From Chryseobacterium ureilyticum (lineage in GTDB: Bacteria; Bacteroidota; Bacteroidia; Flavobacteriales; Weeksellaceae), in NCBI RefSeq assembly GCF_900156735.1, contig NZ_FTOL01000002.1:62001-126000 (forward strand): DNA of 64,000 nucleotides, read 5' to 3'. Within the stretch, counting starts at the first letter, position 1; the number at the start of each line of letters is the position of its first letter. The position numbers and the translations under genes were made by a program. The notes beneath the pieces were generated by a model. The model ran no database searches, was not told the origin of the DNA, and saw only the letters and a program-made list of their open reading frames with translations. Of the stretch, positions 36,291 to 45,330 are shown in pieces.

Positions 36291-36884
36291 CTATTTATTT
36301 TTCTTCAGAAGCAATACCAGATTCAGAAAAAGAAGAAGGAAATCTAATGTTATCCATATCCCAAGCTTAGTGTTTTCATAATTATAAGCGTCTACCTGTT
36401 TCTTCGCTGCTTCCGAAAGTTTCATACTTTGATTAATATAATTCTGTACTTCCACAATCTGATCTATATTCTTATTAGGAACAGAATGCTGAGAAAAGTA
36501 TACCAGATTCTTTTTTCCGAGATACCCTACAATCCAATATTCATCAGACTTATCCATTTTCAGATATTCTATTCTGTAATATTCAGGACGTATTTTACCA
36601 ATATGTTTAGGCTCAAGTACGGTATTCTTATCAATCTTATTGACATTAACAAGATAGAAATCCAAAGCCTGAGGAAGCTTATTAACAACCTGCAATCCTA
36701 CGGAATTATCTACAAATGCTACTGCACTTTTTTTGATAAACCAATACGTAAAAACAGAGATTGAGGAAACCACTGTCACAATGCGAAACAGTCTTGCCCA
36801 TTTTGCCATCCTTCCTGATTTGACCTTAAACAGCATTAAAGACAAAACTGAAGCTAGAAATATTATAAAAATAATCAGTGTCAT
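36291..36884 (-). CDS. Hypothetical membrane protein
   Basis: A 197-residue protein with a hydrophobic helix at 1-18 (LIIFIIFLASVLSLMLF), a second at about 32-50 (LFRIVTVVSSISVFTYWFI), a soluble domain of about 120 residues and a last helix at about 172-193 (LGIWITLDFLLLFLNLVLLL). The end is KKNK. I recognise no family. It is convergent with the small gene to its left and divergent from the barrel protein gene to its right. Confidence 0.65.
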   Translation of the reverse strand: MTLIIFIIFLASVLSLMLFKVKSGRMAKWARLFRIVTVVSSISVFTYWFIKKSAVAFVDNSVGLQVVNKLPQALDFYLVNVNKIDKNTVLEPKHIGKIRPEYYRIEYLKMDKSDEYWIVGYLGKKNLVYFSQHSVPNKNIDQIVEVQNYINQSMKLSEAAKKQVDAYNYENTKLGIWITLDFLLLFLNLVLLLKKNK

Positions 36885-36916
36885 ATTTTACAAAGATACT
36901 TAATCTATATTTTATT

Positions 36917-36924
36917 TATATTTG
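36917..36924 (+). promoter_or_regulatory. Promoter -7 box of the barrel protein gene
   Basis: TATATTTG lies 19 bp before the ATG at 36944. This supports the inner start over an upstream one at 36878. Confidence 0.55.
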
Positions 36925-36943
36925 CCGTCAAATTTTAATAACC

Positions 36944-38188
36944 ATGAAAAACGTATTTTCAGTATTTGCTTTTTTGAGCATAACTTCTATGTATGCTCAA
37001 GTAAAATATGAAAAAGGCTACATTATTAATAATGATAATGTAAAAACAGAAGTACTTATCAAAAACAAAGGATGGGTAAGTAATCCGGATTCGTTCAGCT
37101 ATAAAAGTAATGATAACGCTCAGGAATCTACTGGAACAACTTCTAATATTAAAGAGTTCGGTGTTTACAATGATTCAAAATATGTTACTTATAATGGTGA
37201 CATTGATTATTCTTCCGATGATATTGCCAGTCTTACTCACAGCAAAGAACCTAAACTTGTTAAAAGCTCAGTATTTTTAAAGGAAATTGCCTCTGGAAAT
37301 AAAAAACTATACACTTATAAAGGTCATATTACCAGATATTTTTATTCTGCTTCAGACTCTGTTATACAACCTTTGATCTATAAAAAATATTTATTGGATG
37401 GTAATAAATCATTAGTTGCAACGAATGATGAGTATTTAGATCAGTTGAAAACTCTTTTTGCAGATAACACAAGCACACTATCTAAAGTAGACAGGACACA
37501 ATATTCTACATCCAGCTTAACAAAAATCTTCAATGATTATAACAGTAAAACAACAGGAAGTTCAAACAGTCAGTCTGATGTAGTAGTTTCTACTAAGAAA
37601 AAAGAAGTGAAGTTCAATCTTAATATAAGACCTGGAGTTAACTTTTACTCTCCTCTAAAACTGGAAGAGTCATATCCTTCTCCTGAACTTTTATCATCAA
37701 AAACTAATTTTAGAATTGGTGTTGAAGCAGAGCTGATCCTTCCTTTTAACAGAAATAAATGGTCTGTTATTCTGGAGCCAACCTTCTCTCAGTATTCTAA
37801 TAAAAAGGCAACGATCCGTACTAATGACAATCTATATAATATAACAATGGATAGTTATTCATCTATTAGTATTCCTCTAGGAGTAAGACATTATATGTAT
37901 ATCAATGATAAATCAAAGATATTTGTAAATGCCAGCATCAATGTCTTTACTATAAAAACGAGCTCTCCTTCTTCTATAGATGTAGATTATGATGGGTTTG
38001 TATTTGACAAGTTAGAATTGGCATCTACTCAAAGCTTCAGAAACGCGTCTTTCGGAGTAGGGTATAATTATAACAGTAAGTATAGTTTAGAAGCAAGATT
38101 TAATACCCGCAGCAATATATTGGATAAGGATCTTCCACATGCAGATATTAAATCTTTCTCCTTAATTTTTGGATATAATATTTTTTAA
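36944..38188 (+). CDS. Outer-membrane beta-barrel protein (PorT-like type)
   Basis: With the ATG at 36944 the protein is 414 residues and starts MKNVFSVFAFLSITSMYAQV, a signal peptide. The first half is a soluble domain with YEKGYIINNDNVKTEVLIKN, KEFGVYNDSKYVTY and FLKEIASGNKKLYTYKGH, as in other flavobacterial tRNA-neighbour barrel proteins. The second half, from about 235, alternates amphipathic strands (FNLNIRPGVNFYSPLKLEES, WSVILEPTFSQYSNKKATIR, SFGVGYNYNSKYSLEARFNT) and ends FSLIFGYNIF with a terminal Phe. It is an outer-membrane protein of unknown job. Its stop overlaps the convergent HD gene stop by 4 bp. Confidence 0.78.
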   Translation: MKNVFSVFAFLSITSMYAQVKYEKGYIINNDNVKTEVLIKNKGWVSNPDSFSYKSNDNAQESTGTTSNIKEFGVYNDSKYVTYNGDIDYSSDDIASLTHSKEPKLVKSSVFLKEIASGNKKLYTYKGHITRYFYSASDSVIQPLIYKKYLLDGNKSLVATNDEYLDQLKTLFADNTSTLSKVDRTQYSTSSLTKIFNDYNSKTTGSSNSQSDVVVSTKKKEVKFNLNIRPGVNFYSPLKLEESYPSPELLSSKTNFRIGVEAELILPFNRNKWSVILEPTFSQYSNKKATIRTNDNLYNITMDSYSSISIPLGVRHYMYINDKSKIFVNASINVFTIKTSSPSSIDVDYDGFVFDKLELASTQSFRNASFGVGYNYNSKYSLEARFNTRSNILDKDLPHADIKSFSLIFGYNIF

Positions 38189-38829
38189 TCTACATTCCAT
38201 TCTTTATAAAACTGGTCGAGGAAATTCAGCATATAATCATGTCTTTCTTCGGCCATTTTTTTTCCTTTTTCAGTATTCATCAGATCTTTTAGAAGTAATA
38301 ATTTCTCATAGAAATGATTGATCGTTGTTCCGTTTGATTTTTTATACTCTTCTTTAGACATATTCAAACTTGGCTGAACTGCGGGATCGTACATTGGATT
38401 ATTCTTAAATCCTCCAAAATTAAAAGTTCTTGCAATTCCAATTGCTCCTATAGCATCAATACGGTCTGCATCCTGTACAATCTGCAATTCCAGAGATGGA
38501 TTTACCGGAGCATTTCCTCTGTTTTTAAATGATATATTTTCAATGACAAACAAAACTTTTTCAATGGTTTCGTTTGGAACATTTTGTGATTCTAAAAACT
38601 CTCTTGATATTCTTGGAGCTATCGTCTCATCTCCGTTGTGAAATTTAGGATCAGCAATATCATGCAACAATGCTGATAATTCTACCACTTCCTGGTCGCA
38701 ATCTTCTGTTTCTGCAATTTTTCTTGCCAGTTTCCAGACTCTTTCAATATGGAACCAATCGTGTCCAGCTTCTGCTCCCTCTAACTTTTCTTTTACAAAT
38801 TCTACGGTGTTTTCAATCGTACTTTTCAT
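38185..38829 (-). CDS. HD-domain phosphohydrolase
   Basis: A 214-residue soluble protein with the full HD metal site: His23-Asp24 and His27 (GHDWFHIERVWKLA), His56-Asp57 (ALLHDIADPKF), and the later Asp in VQDADRIDAIGAIGIARTF. The last block matches the YedJ-type HD hydrolases. Substrate, probably a phosphoester or nucleotide, is unknown. Its start overlaps the alpha/beta hydrolase stop by 4 bp, so the two are coupled. Confidence 0.88.
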   Translation of the reverse strand: MKSTIENTVEFVKEKLEGAEAGHDWFHIERVWKLARKIAETEDCDQEVVELSALLHDIADPKFHNGDETIAPRISREFLESQNVPNETIEKVLFVIENISFKNRGNAPVNPSLELQIVQDADRIDAIGAIGIARTFNFGGFKNNPMYDPAVQPSLNMSKEEYKKSNGTTINHFYEKLLLLKDLMNTEKGKKMAEERHDYMLNFLDQFYKEWNVD

Positions 38830-39671
38830 TTATCTATCAGTTCATTTAAAATAATATCCCAGAGTTTATGATTGTAGCTTCTAAAAAAGTTGACATGTCC
38901 AATCTCTTTTTTCTCAGATTCGGAAGTTTTTACAAGTCTGTAGGTAGGTTTAAGGTTAGGATATGTATTATTCAATAAGCTTAATACCCCTTTTTCCGTA
39001 AGCCATACATCATCTTCAGCTCGAATTACAAAGACTTTCTGCGTTAAATTTTTAGAATAATCATCAATTTTCTCCAGCAATCGGTTGGTTGATTTCTTAT
39101 TTAAAATTAAGGTTCTCCAGTCATATGCGCAATTTTTTGGAAGACTTTCTCCAAGCCCAAACCAATTTGCCGGAAAATAGCCTAATAACGAAGTAGTTAA
39201 AGGCTGAACAATTCCGAATCCCAGATAAGCTTCTATTTTAGTTTTCAATCTCAAGTTACCAACAAAAGCATTCTGAGTTCCTACGAATACAAGCTCTTCA
39301 AACATTTCCGAGTCTTTATTCATACCAAGGATCAATGCGCCTACAGAATGCCCTAAACAAAACTTTCTATATTCTGAAAAGTGGGTTTTGATATATTGAG
39401 TTAAAGTTTTAAAATCCTGTGAACCCCAAATCCTCATAGACCCGTGAAATCCTTTCATTTCTTTAGGTTTAGAAAGCCCTATTCCTCTATAGTCATAAGT
39501 GATTACGGTGAATCCCTGCTCGGAAAAGTATTTGGCAAAAGAAAAGTATACCTGTTGTTTTACACCAGTTGCAGAATTGATAAGCAATAGTTTTCCATTA
39601 TTTTTTTCAGGACGAAAAAGATGAACGGAGAGAGAGGCATGGTCTTCTGTAGTCAATATTAGTTTTTCCAT
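38826..39671 (-). CDS. Alpha/beta hydrolase (serine aminopeptidase S33-like fold)
   Basis: A 281-residue protein without a signal peptide. The nucleophile is Ser109 in the elbow FCLGHSVGALILG. The strand before the oxyanion loop reads LLINSATGVKQQVYFSFA and is followed by VITYDYRGIGLSKP. The acid is probably in VIRAEDDVWLTEKG and the His in KKEIGHVNFFR. A small-molecule esterase or lipase is likely. It is the first gene of a pair with the HD hydrolase. Confidence 0.82.
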   Translation of the reverse strand: MEKLILTTEDHASLSVHLFRPEKNNGKLLLINSATGVKQQVYFSFAKYFSEQGFTVITYDYRGIGLSKPKEMKGFHGSMRIWGSQDFKTLTQYIKTHFSEYRKFCLGHSVGALILGMNKDSEMFEELVFVGTQNAFVGNLRLKTKIEAYLGFGIVQPLTTSLLGYFPANWFGLGESLPKNCAYDWRTLILNKKSTNRLLEKIDDYSKNLTQKVFVIRAEDDVWLTEKGVLSLLNNTYPNLKPTYRLVKTSESEKKEIGHVNFFRSYNHKLWDIILNELIDK

Positions 39672-39761
39672 AGGATAAAAAGAAAAAATCCACTATAAAA
39701 GTGGACATTTTCAATATATTTTTATGTTAAGTTTTGATTTTTTGATATGTCGTAAATAGCT

Positions 39762-40652
39762 TTAAGACAGAAAATCTGAAATTCTTGGTAGCCCAGTCTG
39801 AGAACCTTTACCTCTGGAAACTCGTGATGAAACTTCATTTCCAAACTTTACACATTCTTCCACGGAGTTTCCATGACAAAGCGCAATGGCAAATCCTGAA
39901 GTAAATGCGTCTCCCATTCCCATTTTATATACAGACTTTTCGTTATTGTTTCTGTAATATTTCATTTCTGTACCATCAAAATAAATGGTTGAATTCGCAT
40001 CATCTCTTACGAAAACCTTATTAAAATATTTTCTAAGTACTTCTTCTCTCTGCTCTTCACCAAAAATAATATACAGTTCGCTGCTTTTTGCCACAATAAA
40101 ATCAACGTTTTCAATAATTTCTTCACTGACTCTCATTGCAGGTGATGCATACAAACCTACTTTTTTACCGTATTTTTTGGCTTTTTTCACTGTATACTCT
40201 ACTACTTCCATAGAAACCTCAAGCTGCACCAACACCAGATCTGCCGTATGGAAATAACGGTCTGCTTCATCAATATGAGATTTGCTAAGATATTTATTTG
40301 CGGCAGGAACTACTACAATAGCAGCATTTCCTCCACAAGTGGTTACATAAGCAGTACCTGTAGATTCTTTATCTGTTTCATGAACAAAACCTACATTCAC
40401 GTTTTCTCCCACAAGATTTCTCATAATCTGTTGTCCCAAAGGATCCATTCCCACACAACCTACAAAGTAAACACTCGCTCCAAGTCTTGCTGTACCCACT
40501 GCCTGATTAGCCCCTTTTCCTCCAAAATAGCTGTCTGAATTCACTGCTAATACAGTTTCATTAGGTAAAGGTAGCTTCTCGGTTTCTAAAACCAGATCTA
40601 TTGAAGAACTGCCTACAACAATAATTTTGGGTTGTTCTGATGAGAAATTCAT
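39762..40652 (-). CDS. Ribokinase-like PfkB sugar kinase
   Basis: A 296-residue PfkB kinase. Substrate-side motifs are SSIDLVLETEKLPLPNETV and FGGKGANQAVGTARLGA, close to ribokinase. The catalytic Asp is in MGMGDAFTSGFAIAL. The usual anion-hole GAGD reads GMGD, a small change. It phosphorylates a sugar, probably ribose, with ATP. No ribose transporter is adjacent and it seems monocistronic. The symbol rbsK would be reasonable but is not proven. Confidence 0.85.
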   Translation of the reverse strand: MNFSSEQPKIIVVGSSSIDLVLETEKLPLPNETVLAVNSDSYFGGKGANQAVGTARLGASVYFVGCVGMDPLGQQIMRNLVGENVNVGFVHETDKESTGTAYVTTCGGNAAIVVVPAANKYLSKSHIDEADRYFHTADLVLVQLEVSMEVVEYTVKKAKKYGKKVGLYASPAMRVSEEIIENVDFIVAKSSELYIIFGEEQREEVLRKYFNKVFVRDDANSTIYFDGTEMKYYRNNNEKSVYKMGMGDAFTSGFAIALCHGNSVEECVKFGNEVSSRVSRGKGSQTGLPRISDFLS

Positions 40653-40720
40653 TGTGTTTTATGTTAGTTTTAAAATTAATAACAGACAAAAATTCTACTT
40701 TCAAAAATAACTAATTTTAC

Positions 40721-41356
40721 TTAACTAATTTCAATAAATTCAGTAATTATCTTTACAGGAGATTTATCCTTATCATAAGCGATATAGCTGGCATAAAAAC
40801 CTTCTCCGTATCCTGTCTCAAAAGCAAATATAGTTCCAGGGTGTAATTCTGACGGTTTTAAAAATGCATATTGATCTATCGCTCCGTTTTCATCAAAGAA
40901 ATATTCATGGAAAAATTCTTCATAGATTCCCATAAAGTCTCCTCCTTTATTATGATAAAGTTTTTGCTCCAGCTCATTAAGACTGTGTTGTGTATCAACA
41001 TCCATAAAGCATCCCATTCCACTTTCTACAGGATAACCGAAAACTTCTTCTTCAGCAAGCTCTTTGATATTCTGTCCTGCGGTAGTTGCTAACTTCCAAT
41101 CTACGATTTCTTTGGCATTGAAAACAATTTCCGCATACGCTACACAATTGCTTTCTCTTTCTTTATGTAAGGTAACAGAAAATTCTCCTTTAGGAAATTC
41201 TGTAGAAAAAGGGAGCATATCATTTGTGATCAAAGGATCACAGGCAACTAATTTTCCACTGGAAAGATAGATTTTCCCTACTTCAAAACTTTCTAACAAC
41301 GGACTTTCTACAAAGTCTCTCGAGAATAGTTTTTTTATGTTTTCTATATGTGTCAT
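40721..41356 (-). CDS. DUF4241 protein
   Basis: A 211-residue soluble protein. DUF4241 landmarks are GKIYLSSGKLVACDPLITND, VTLHKERESNCVAYAEIVF, FGYPVESGMGCFMDVDTQHS and TIFAFETGYGEGFYASYIAY. The function is unknown; related proteins occur as single genes and in immunity-type clusters. It lies 9 bp before the GIY-YIG unit and is read in the same direction. Confidence 0.85.
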   Translation of the reverse strand: MTHIENIKKLFSRDFVESPLLESFEVGKIYLSSGKLVACDPLITNDMLPFSTEFPKGEFSVTLHKERESNCVAYAEIVFNAKEIVDWKLATTAGQNIKELAEEEVFGYPVESGMGCFMDVDTQHSLNELEQKLYHNKGGDFMGIYEEFFHEYFFDENGAIDQYAFLKPSELHPGTIFAFETGYGEGFYASYIAYDKDKSPVKIITEFIEIS

Positions 41357-41365
41357 TTTATTCTA

Positions 41366-41728
41366 TTACTTAATATGAGTGTCAGGCTGAGCGGAGTCGA
41401 AGCCTTTTGGGGTTTTATTTTCAAAATTATCTGAATGACTTTTATTTTGGCAAACAGATAATTCTTTTAATTTATCCCAATTATCATTGATAATGGCTTC
41501 CTTTTTCTTTCTACTCCAACCTTTTACTTGTTTTTCAAACGCAATTGCTTGAATTATGTCATTAAATACATAAAAGAAGACTAGTTCAACCGGTCTTCTT
41601 TTATATGTATAACTTTCAGGAAATTTACCTGACTGATGTTGAGATAACCTAACTTCAATATCATTTGTAACTCCTGTATAATAAGAGTTGTCAGAACATT
41701 TTAAAATATATACAAAATACTGTTTCAT
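41366..41728 (-). CDS. GIY-YIG nuclease (UPF0213/URI-like) with a repeat-encoded tail
   Basis: A 120-residue protein. The nuclease domain is residues 1-90: VYILK (Tyr7), SYYTGV (Tyr17), Arg27 in VRLSQH and Glu65 in AFEKQVKGWSRKKKEA. All four catalytic positions of the GIY-YIG fold are present. Residues 110-116 (FDSAQPD) are the translation of the left 23-bp inverted repeat, so the C-terminus runs into repeat DNA. The right repeat lies 12 bp before the ATG. The family includes small nucleases linked to DNA ends and repair. Its mobility role here is inference from the flanks. Confidence 0.85.
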   Translation of the reverse strand: MKQYFVYILKCSDNSYYTGVTNDIEVRLSQHQSGKFPESYTYKRRPVELVFFYVFNDIIQAIAFEKQVKGWSRKKKEAIINDNWDKLKELSVCQNKSHSDNFENKTPKGFDSAQPDTHIK

Positions 41729-41763
41729 TTTATTCCAAGACTTCGACTCCGCTCAGCCTGACA
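41380..41763 (-). mobile_element. Candidate minimal mobile unit: GIY-YIG gene with perfect 23-bp inverted repeats
   Basis: TGTCAGGCTGAGCGGAGTCG followed by AAG stands at 41380-41402. The exact inverted copy stands at 41741-41763. The 384-bp unit between and including them holds almost only the GIY-YIG gene. It lies between DUF4241 and valS. No target-site duplication is visible next to the repeats. Sequences of the type TGAGCGGAGTCGAAG are known as dispersed repeats in many bacteria. That the nuclease moves or processes them is inference. Confidence 0.55.
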
Positions 41764-41801
41764 TTCCAACAACTACTCTACCCAATTGGGTTTATGTTTA
41801 T

Positions 41802-44417
41802 TTACAAACTTTTCAGCTTCTCTTCCAAGATTGCAATCTTATCAAGAGCATCTTTTTGTTTCTTACGCTCTACCTCTACAACTTCAGGTTTTGCATTAGC
41901 AACAAACTTTTCATTGGAAAGCTTTTTATCTACTGAAATTAAGAATCCTTTCAGATACTTCAATTCTTCTTCAGTTTTAGTTTTTTCTTCTCCTAAATCA
42001 AGGTTTTCACTTAAAGGAATTGAAACTTCCGTTGCTCCAACCAGGAATGTAAAGCTTGGCTTATCTGTTTTCTGTCCGAAGTGAATTTCAGAAACATTAG
42101 CAAGTTTTCTTATTACTGCATCATTAGCAAATTCAGAGGCGTTGGTATATATTTCAGCTGCTTCTCTTGGTGAAATACCTTTTGTCTGACGGTAATTTCT
42201 TACTCCGGAGATGAGTTCTGCTGCCGTTTCAAAGTTTTTAATAATTGTTTCATCAAATGCACCTGCTTCTTTCTGTTGAGCAATCATTAAAGCTTCCTCA
42301 ATGCTTCTTTCTGAAATCGTCTGCCATAATTCTTCCGTTAAGAAAGGCATGAAAGGATGAAGTAATTTCATCAGTTCTTCAAAGAAGTATATTGTTTTAT
42401 TATACACTTCTTTAGAAATACCTTCTCCGTAGTTAGGCTTGATCGCTTCAAGATACCAACCGCAAAAATCATCCCAAATTAATTTATAGATCAAGTGAAG
42501 AGCATCAGAAATTCTGAATTTCTCAAACTGATCATTAATTTCAGCGATTGTTTTATTTAATTTATTTTCAAACCATTCTATTGCCTGGTTGTCTGTAGCT
42601 ATTGCTGGTTTATCTTCATGATTCCACATGTTGATCAGACGGAATGCATTCCAGATCTTTGTCATGAAATTTCTTCCCTGAAGCATCAGATCTTCATCAA
42701 AAAGAAGGTCGTTTCCTGCTGCAGAACTTAATAGAATTCCTACACGAACACCATCAGCACCATATTTATCCATCAATTCAAGAGGGTCTGGAGAGTTTCC
42801 TAAAGATTTTGACATCTTTCTTCTCTGCTTATCTCTTACAATTCCTGTGAAGTAAACATTTTTGAAAGGAACTTCTTTTCTGTATTCCAATCCAGCCATG
42901 ATCATTCTTGCTACCCAGAAGAAAATAATATCCGGTCCTGTTACCAGGTCAGAAGTCGGGTAATAATAATTGATATCTTTATTTTCAGGATCAAGTAATC
43001 CATCGAATACAGACATTGGCCACAACCATGAAGAGAACCATGTATCTAAAGCATCATCATCCTGTCTAAGTCCTTCTATTGTTAAATCCTGGTTTCCTGT
43101 CTTTTGTTTTGCTAATTCTAAAGCTTCTTCTTTTGTTTCAGCTACTACAAAATCTTCATCTCCTGTCCCATAATAATATGCAGGAATCTGTTGTCCCCAC
43201 CAAAGCTGACGTGAAATATTCCAGTCGCGGATGTTTTCCATCCAGTGCTTATAGGTATTTTTGAATTTCTCAGGATAGAACTTCACCTCATCATCCATCA
43301 CTACATCTAAAGCAGGTTTAGCGATTTCAGACATTTTAAGGAACCACTGTACTGAAACTTTCGGTTCAATAACAACTCCGGTTCTTTCGGAAGTACCTAC
43401 TTTATTTACGTAGTCTTCTGCTTTTAATAAAAGATCTTTTTCTTCTAATTCTTTTGCGATTTGTTTTCTTACATCAAACCTGTTTTTTCCGGCATAATGT
43501 AAACCATGTTCGTTAAGGTTTCCGTCATCATCCAAAGCATCAATCATCTTTAACTGATGTTTCTGTCCGATTTCGTAGTCATTAATATCGTGTGCCGGAG
43601 TGATTTTCAAAGCACCTGTTCCGAACTCGATGTCAACATATTCATCCTCAATGATAGGAATTACCCTGTCAACAATTGGTACGATTACATTTTTACCCTT
43701 TAAGTGAGCGTATCTTTCATCATTAGGATTGATACACACGGCAGTATCCCCGAAAATTGTTTCAGGACGTGTAGTGGCTACTGAAAGGAACTCTTCTGAA
43801 CCTTCAATCTTATATTTAAGGAAATATAATTTTCCGTTCTGCTCTTTAAATATTACCTCTTCATCTGAAATATTAGTTTTTGCTTCCGGATCCCAGTTTA
43901 CCATTCTGTAACCTCTGTAGATTAATCCTTTATTGTAAAGGTCTACAAAGCTTTTGATAACCTGCTGTGAAAGCTTGTCTTCCATTGTAAAACGGGTTCT
44001 GTCCCAATCACAAGAACACCCTAATTTTTTAAGCTGTTCAAGGATTGTTCCTCCGTATTTATTAGTCCATTCCCAAGCGTGCTCAAGGAATTGTTCACGG
44101 GTAATGTCTGACTTATTGACTCCTTCAGACTTCAATTTAGCAACAACTTTAGCTTCGGTAGCAATGGAAGCGTGATCTGTTCCCGGAATCCAACAAGCAT
44201 TAAACCCGCGCATTCTTGCACGACGGACCAGAACATCTTGGATGGTATTGTTCAACATATGCCCCATGTGTAGTATCCCCGTCACGTTTGGTGGCGGAAT
44301 CACAATGGTATATGGTGGTTTGTCATTAGGCTCTGAGTGGAAATATTTGTTTTCCAACCAGTAATTGTACCATTTTTGTTCTGTTTCCTGTGGATTGTAC
44401 TTTTCTGAAATCTGCAT
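41802..44417 (-). CDS. valS: Valyl-tRNA synthetase
   Basis: With the ATG at 44417 the protein is 871 residues, starting MQISEKYNPQETEQKWYNYW. An upstream TTG at 44441 would add 8 residues and is less likely. Class I motifs are PPPNVTGILHMGHMLN (HIGH as HMGH) and KMSKSLGNSPDP (KMSKS). The editing domain (TTRPETIFGDTAVCINPND) and the C-terminal coiled coil (LKYLKGFLISVDKKLSNEKF) are complete. It charges tRNA-Val in the cytoplasm. It is essential and transcribed alone, divergent from the DUF1573 gene. Confidence 0.97.
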   Translation of the reverse strand: MQISEKYNPQETEQKWYNYWLENKYFHSEPNDKPPYTIVIPPPNVTGILHMGHMLNNTIQDVLVRRARMRGFNACWIPGTDHASIATEAKVVAKLKSEGVNKSDITREQFLEHAWEWTNKYGGTILEQLKKLGCSCDWDRTRFTMEDKLSQQVIKSFVDLYNKGLIYRGYRMVNWDPEAKTNISDEEVIFKEQNGKLYFLKYKIEGSEEFLSVATTRPETIFGDTAVCINPNDERYAHLKGKNVIVPIVDRVIPIIEDEYVDIEFGTGALKITPAHDINDYEIGQKHQLKMIDALDDDGNLNEHGLHYAGKNRFDVRKQIAKELEEKDLLLKAEDYVNKVGTSERTGVVIEPKVSVQWFLKMSEIAKPALDVVMDDEVKFYPEKFKNTYKHWMENIRDWNISRQLWWGQQIPAYYYGTGDEDFVVAETKEEALELAKQKTGNQDLTIEGLRQDDDALDTWFSSWLWPMSVFDGLLDPENKDINYYYPTSDLVTGPDIIFFWVARMIMAGLEYRKEVPFKNVYFTGIVRDKQRRKMSKSLGNSPDPLELMDKYGADGVRVGILLSSAAGNDLLFDEDLMLQGRNFMTKIWNAFRLINMWNHEDKPAIATDNQAIEWFENKLNKTIAEINDQFEKFRISDALHLIYKLIWDDFCGWYLEAIKPNYGEGISKEVYNKTIYFFEELMKLLHPFMPFLTEELWQTISERSIEEALMIAQQKEAGAFDETIIKNFETAAELISGVRNYRQTKGISPREAAEIYTNASEFANDAVIRKLANVSEIHFGQKTDKPSFTFLVGATEVSIPLSENLDLGEEKTKTEEELKYLKGFLISVDKKLSNEKFVANAKPEVVEVERKKQKDALDKIAILEEKLKSL

Positions 44418-44495
44418 AAATTCTATTTCTTTGGCTTGCAATTTGCAAAAATAGTCTAAAGAAAAAAATTTTTAAGCATGAATTAAAATAATTTT

Positions 44496-44503
44496 TAACT
44501 TTG
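44496..44503 (+). promoter_or_regulatory. Promoter -7 box of the DUF1573 gene
   Basis: TAACTTTG matches TANNTTTG, 42 bp before the ATG at 44546. A frame opening at 44501 would start inside the box, so the inner start is right. Confidence 0.65.
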
Positions 44504-44545
44504 TTTCACAAAATTTATCTAACAAACATATTAACATTCAAGAAT

Positions 44546-45010
44546 ATGAAGAAATTAATCGCAGGAATTGCATTATTCGGAACATTTGCTTTAGCATCTG
44601 CACAAACTATTACGTTTGATAAAACTACTTTTGACTATGGTACTATTAAGCCAAATTCTGAAGGTACAAGATTTTTTACTGTAACGAACACAGGTGACAA
44701 GCCTTTGATTCTTTCAAACGTTAAACCTTCTTGTGGATGTACAACTCCTGAGTTCAGCCAAGATCCGATCATGCCGGGAAAATCTGCTAAAATCAAAGTT
44801 GGATACAACACTGCTCTTACAGGAGGATTCAACAAAATGATTGAAGTGTTCTCTAATGACCCTGCAAACAGCAGAAGTGTAATCTATATCAAAGGTAATG
44901 TAGATCCTAGCGCTCCAGAAGCAAAAGTATTGACTCCTGCTGAACAGAAAGAAGCTGCTAAAGCTGAGAAAAAGGCTGCTAAAATAGCTAAAAAAACTGC
45001 TGCGAAGTAA
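44546..45010 (+). CDS. DUF1573 secreted protein
   Basis: With the ATG at 44546 the protein is 154 residues. Signal peptide MKKLIAGIALFGTFALASAQ. The DUF1573 domain follows: ITFDKTTFDYGTIKPNSEGT, FFTVTNTGDKPLILSNVKPS, CGCTTPEFSQDPIMPG and the closing IYIKGNV. This is an immunoglobulin-like (ASH/HYDIN-type) domain. The C-terminus is a Lys/Ala-rich tail (EAAKAEKKAAKIAKKTAAK), probably for binding to anionic surfaces. Function in periplasm or on the outer membrane is unknown. It has its own promoter and terminator. Confidence 0.88.
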   Translation: MKKLIAGIALFGTFALASAQTITFDKTTFDYGTIKPNSEGTRFFTVTNTGDKPLILSNVKPSCGCTTPEFSQDPIMPGKSAKIKVGYNTALTGGFNKMIEVFSNDPANSRSVIYIKGNVDPSAPEAKVLTPAEQKEAAKAEKKAAKIAKKTAAK

Positions 45011-45031
45011 GCTCTACTTAAAAAATAAGGA

Positions 45032-45059
45032 AACCGTCTCTATCAGAGGCGGTTTTTTT
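45032..45059 (+). terminator. Terminator of the DUF1573 gene
   Basis: AACCGTCTC pairs with GAGGCGGTT and is followed by seven T residues, 21 bp after the stop. Confidence 0.85.
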
Positions 45060-45124
45060 ATTACATTTATGTTAGATATTATAATTATTTTGGATTAATT
45101 ATTGCAATTTGATATGCCTGTTAG

Positions 45125-45188
45125 GTTTTGGCTAAAGCCTGTGGAATTTACTTCATTATTTAGGCGGGCTAAAGCCCACCTCTATTGA
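45125..45188 (+). repeat. Dispersed palindromic repeat (GGCTAAAGCC type), copy 2
   Basis: Same layout as 28945-29009: GTTTTGGCTAAAGCC, an AT-rich middle, GCGGGCTAAAGCCC and CTATTGA. It is in the 320-bp gap 45011-45330, which otherwise holds a terminator and the octamer array. Confidence 0.75.
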
Positions 45189-45221
45189 TGGAAGATGGTA
45201 TCACTTAAAATTTATCAAAAA

Positions 45222-45321
45222 AATCTTTTAATCTTTTAATCTTTTAATCTTTTAATCTTTTAATCTTTTAATCTTTTAATCTTTTAATCTTTTAATCTTT
45301 TAATCTTTTAATCTTTTAATC
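45222..45321 (+). repeat. Octanucleotide tandem array (AATCTTTT), 12.5 copies
   Basis: Exactly 12 full copies of AATCTTTT and a final AATC follow one another without a mismatch. The array ends 9 bp before the PPK2 ATG, so it occupies the promoter-to-start region. Such perfect arrays change length by replication slippage. Confidence 0.97.
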
Positions 45322-45330
45322 AAAAAATAT

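Noticed and set aside
38185..38188. Overlap of the barrel protein and HD gene stops as a sign of frame error
   Set aside because: Both proteins end at family-typical places; a 4-bp convergent overlap is ordinary.
41364..41775. Target-site duplication around the GIY-YIG unit
   Set aside because: The bases just outside the two inverted repeats (ATGAG on the left, TTCCAAC on the right) do not match, so no duplication is claimed.
44418..44441. TTG start for valS giving 8 more residues
   Set aside because: An ATG at 44417 gives the family N-terminus.
45222..45321. Regular repeats that might suggest a CRISPR array
   Set aside because: The unit is 8 bp with no spacers; it is a simple tandem repeat. 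No cas genes are present.
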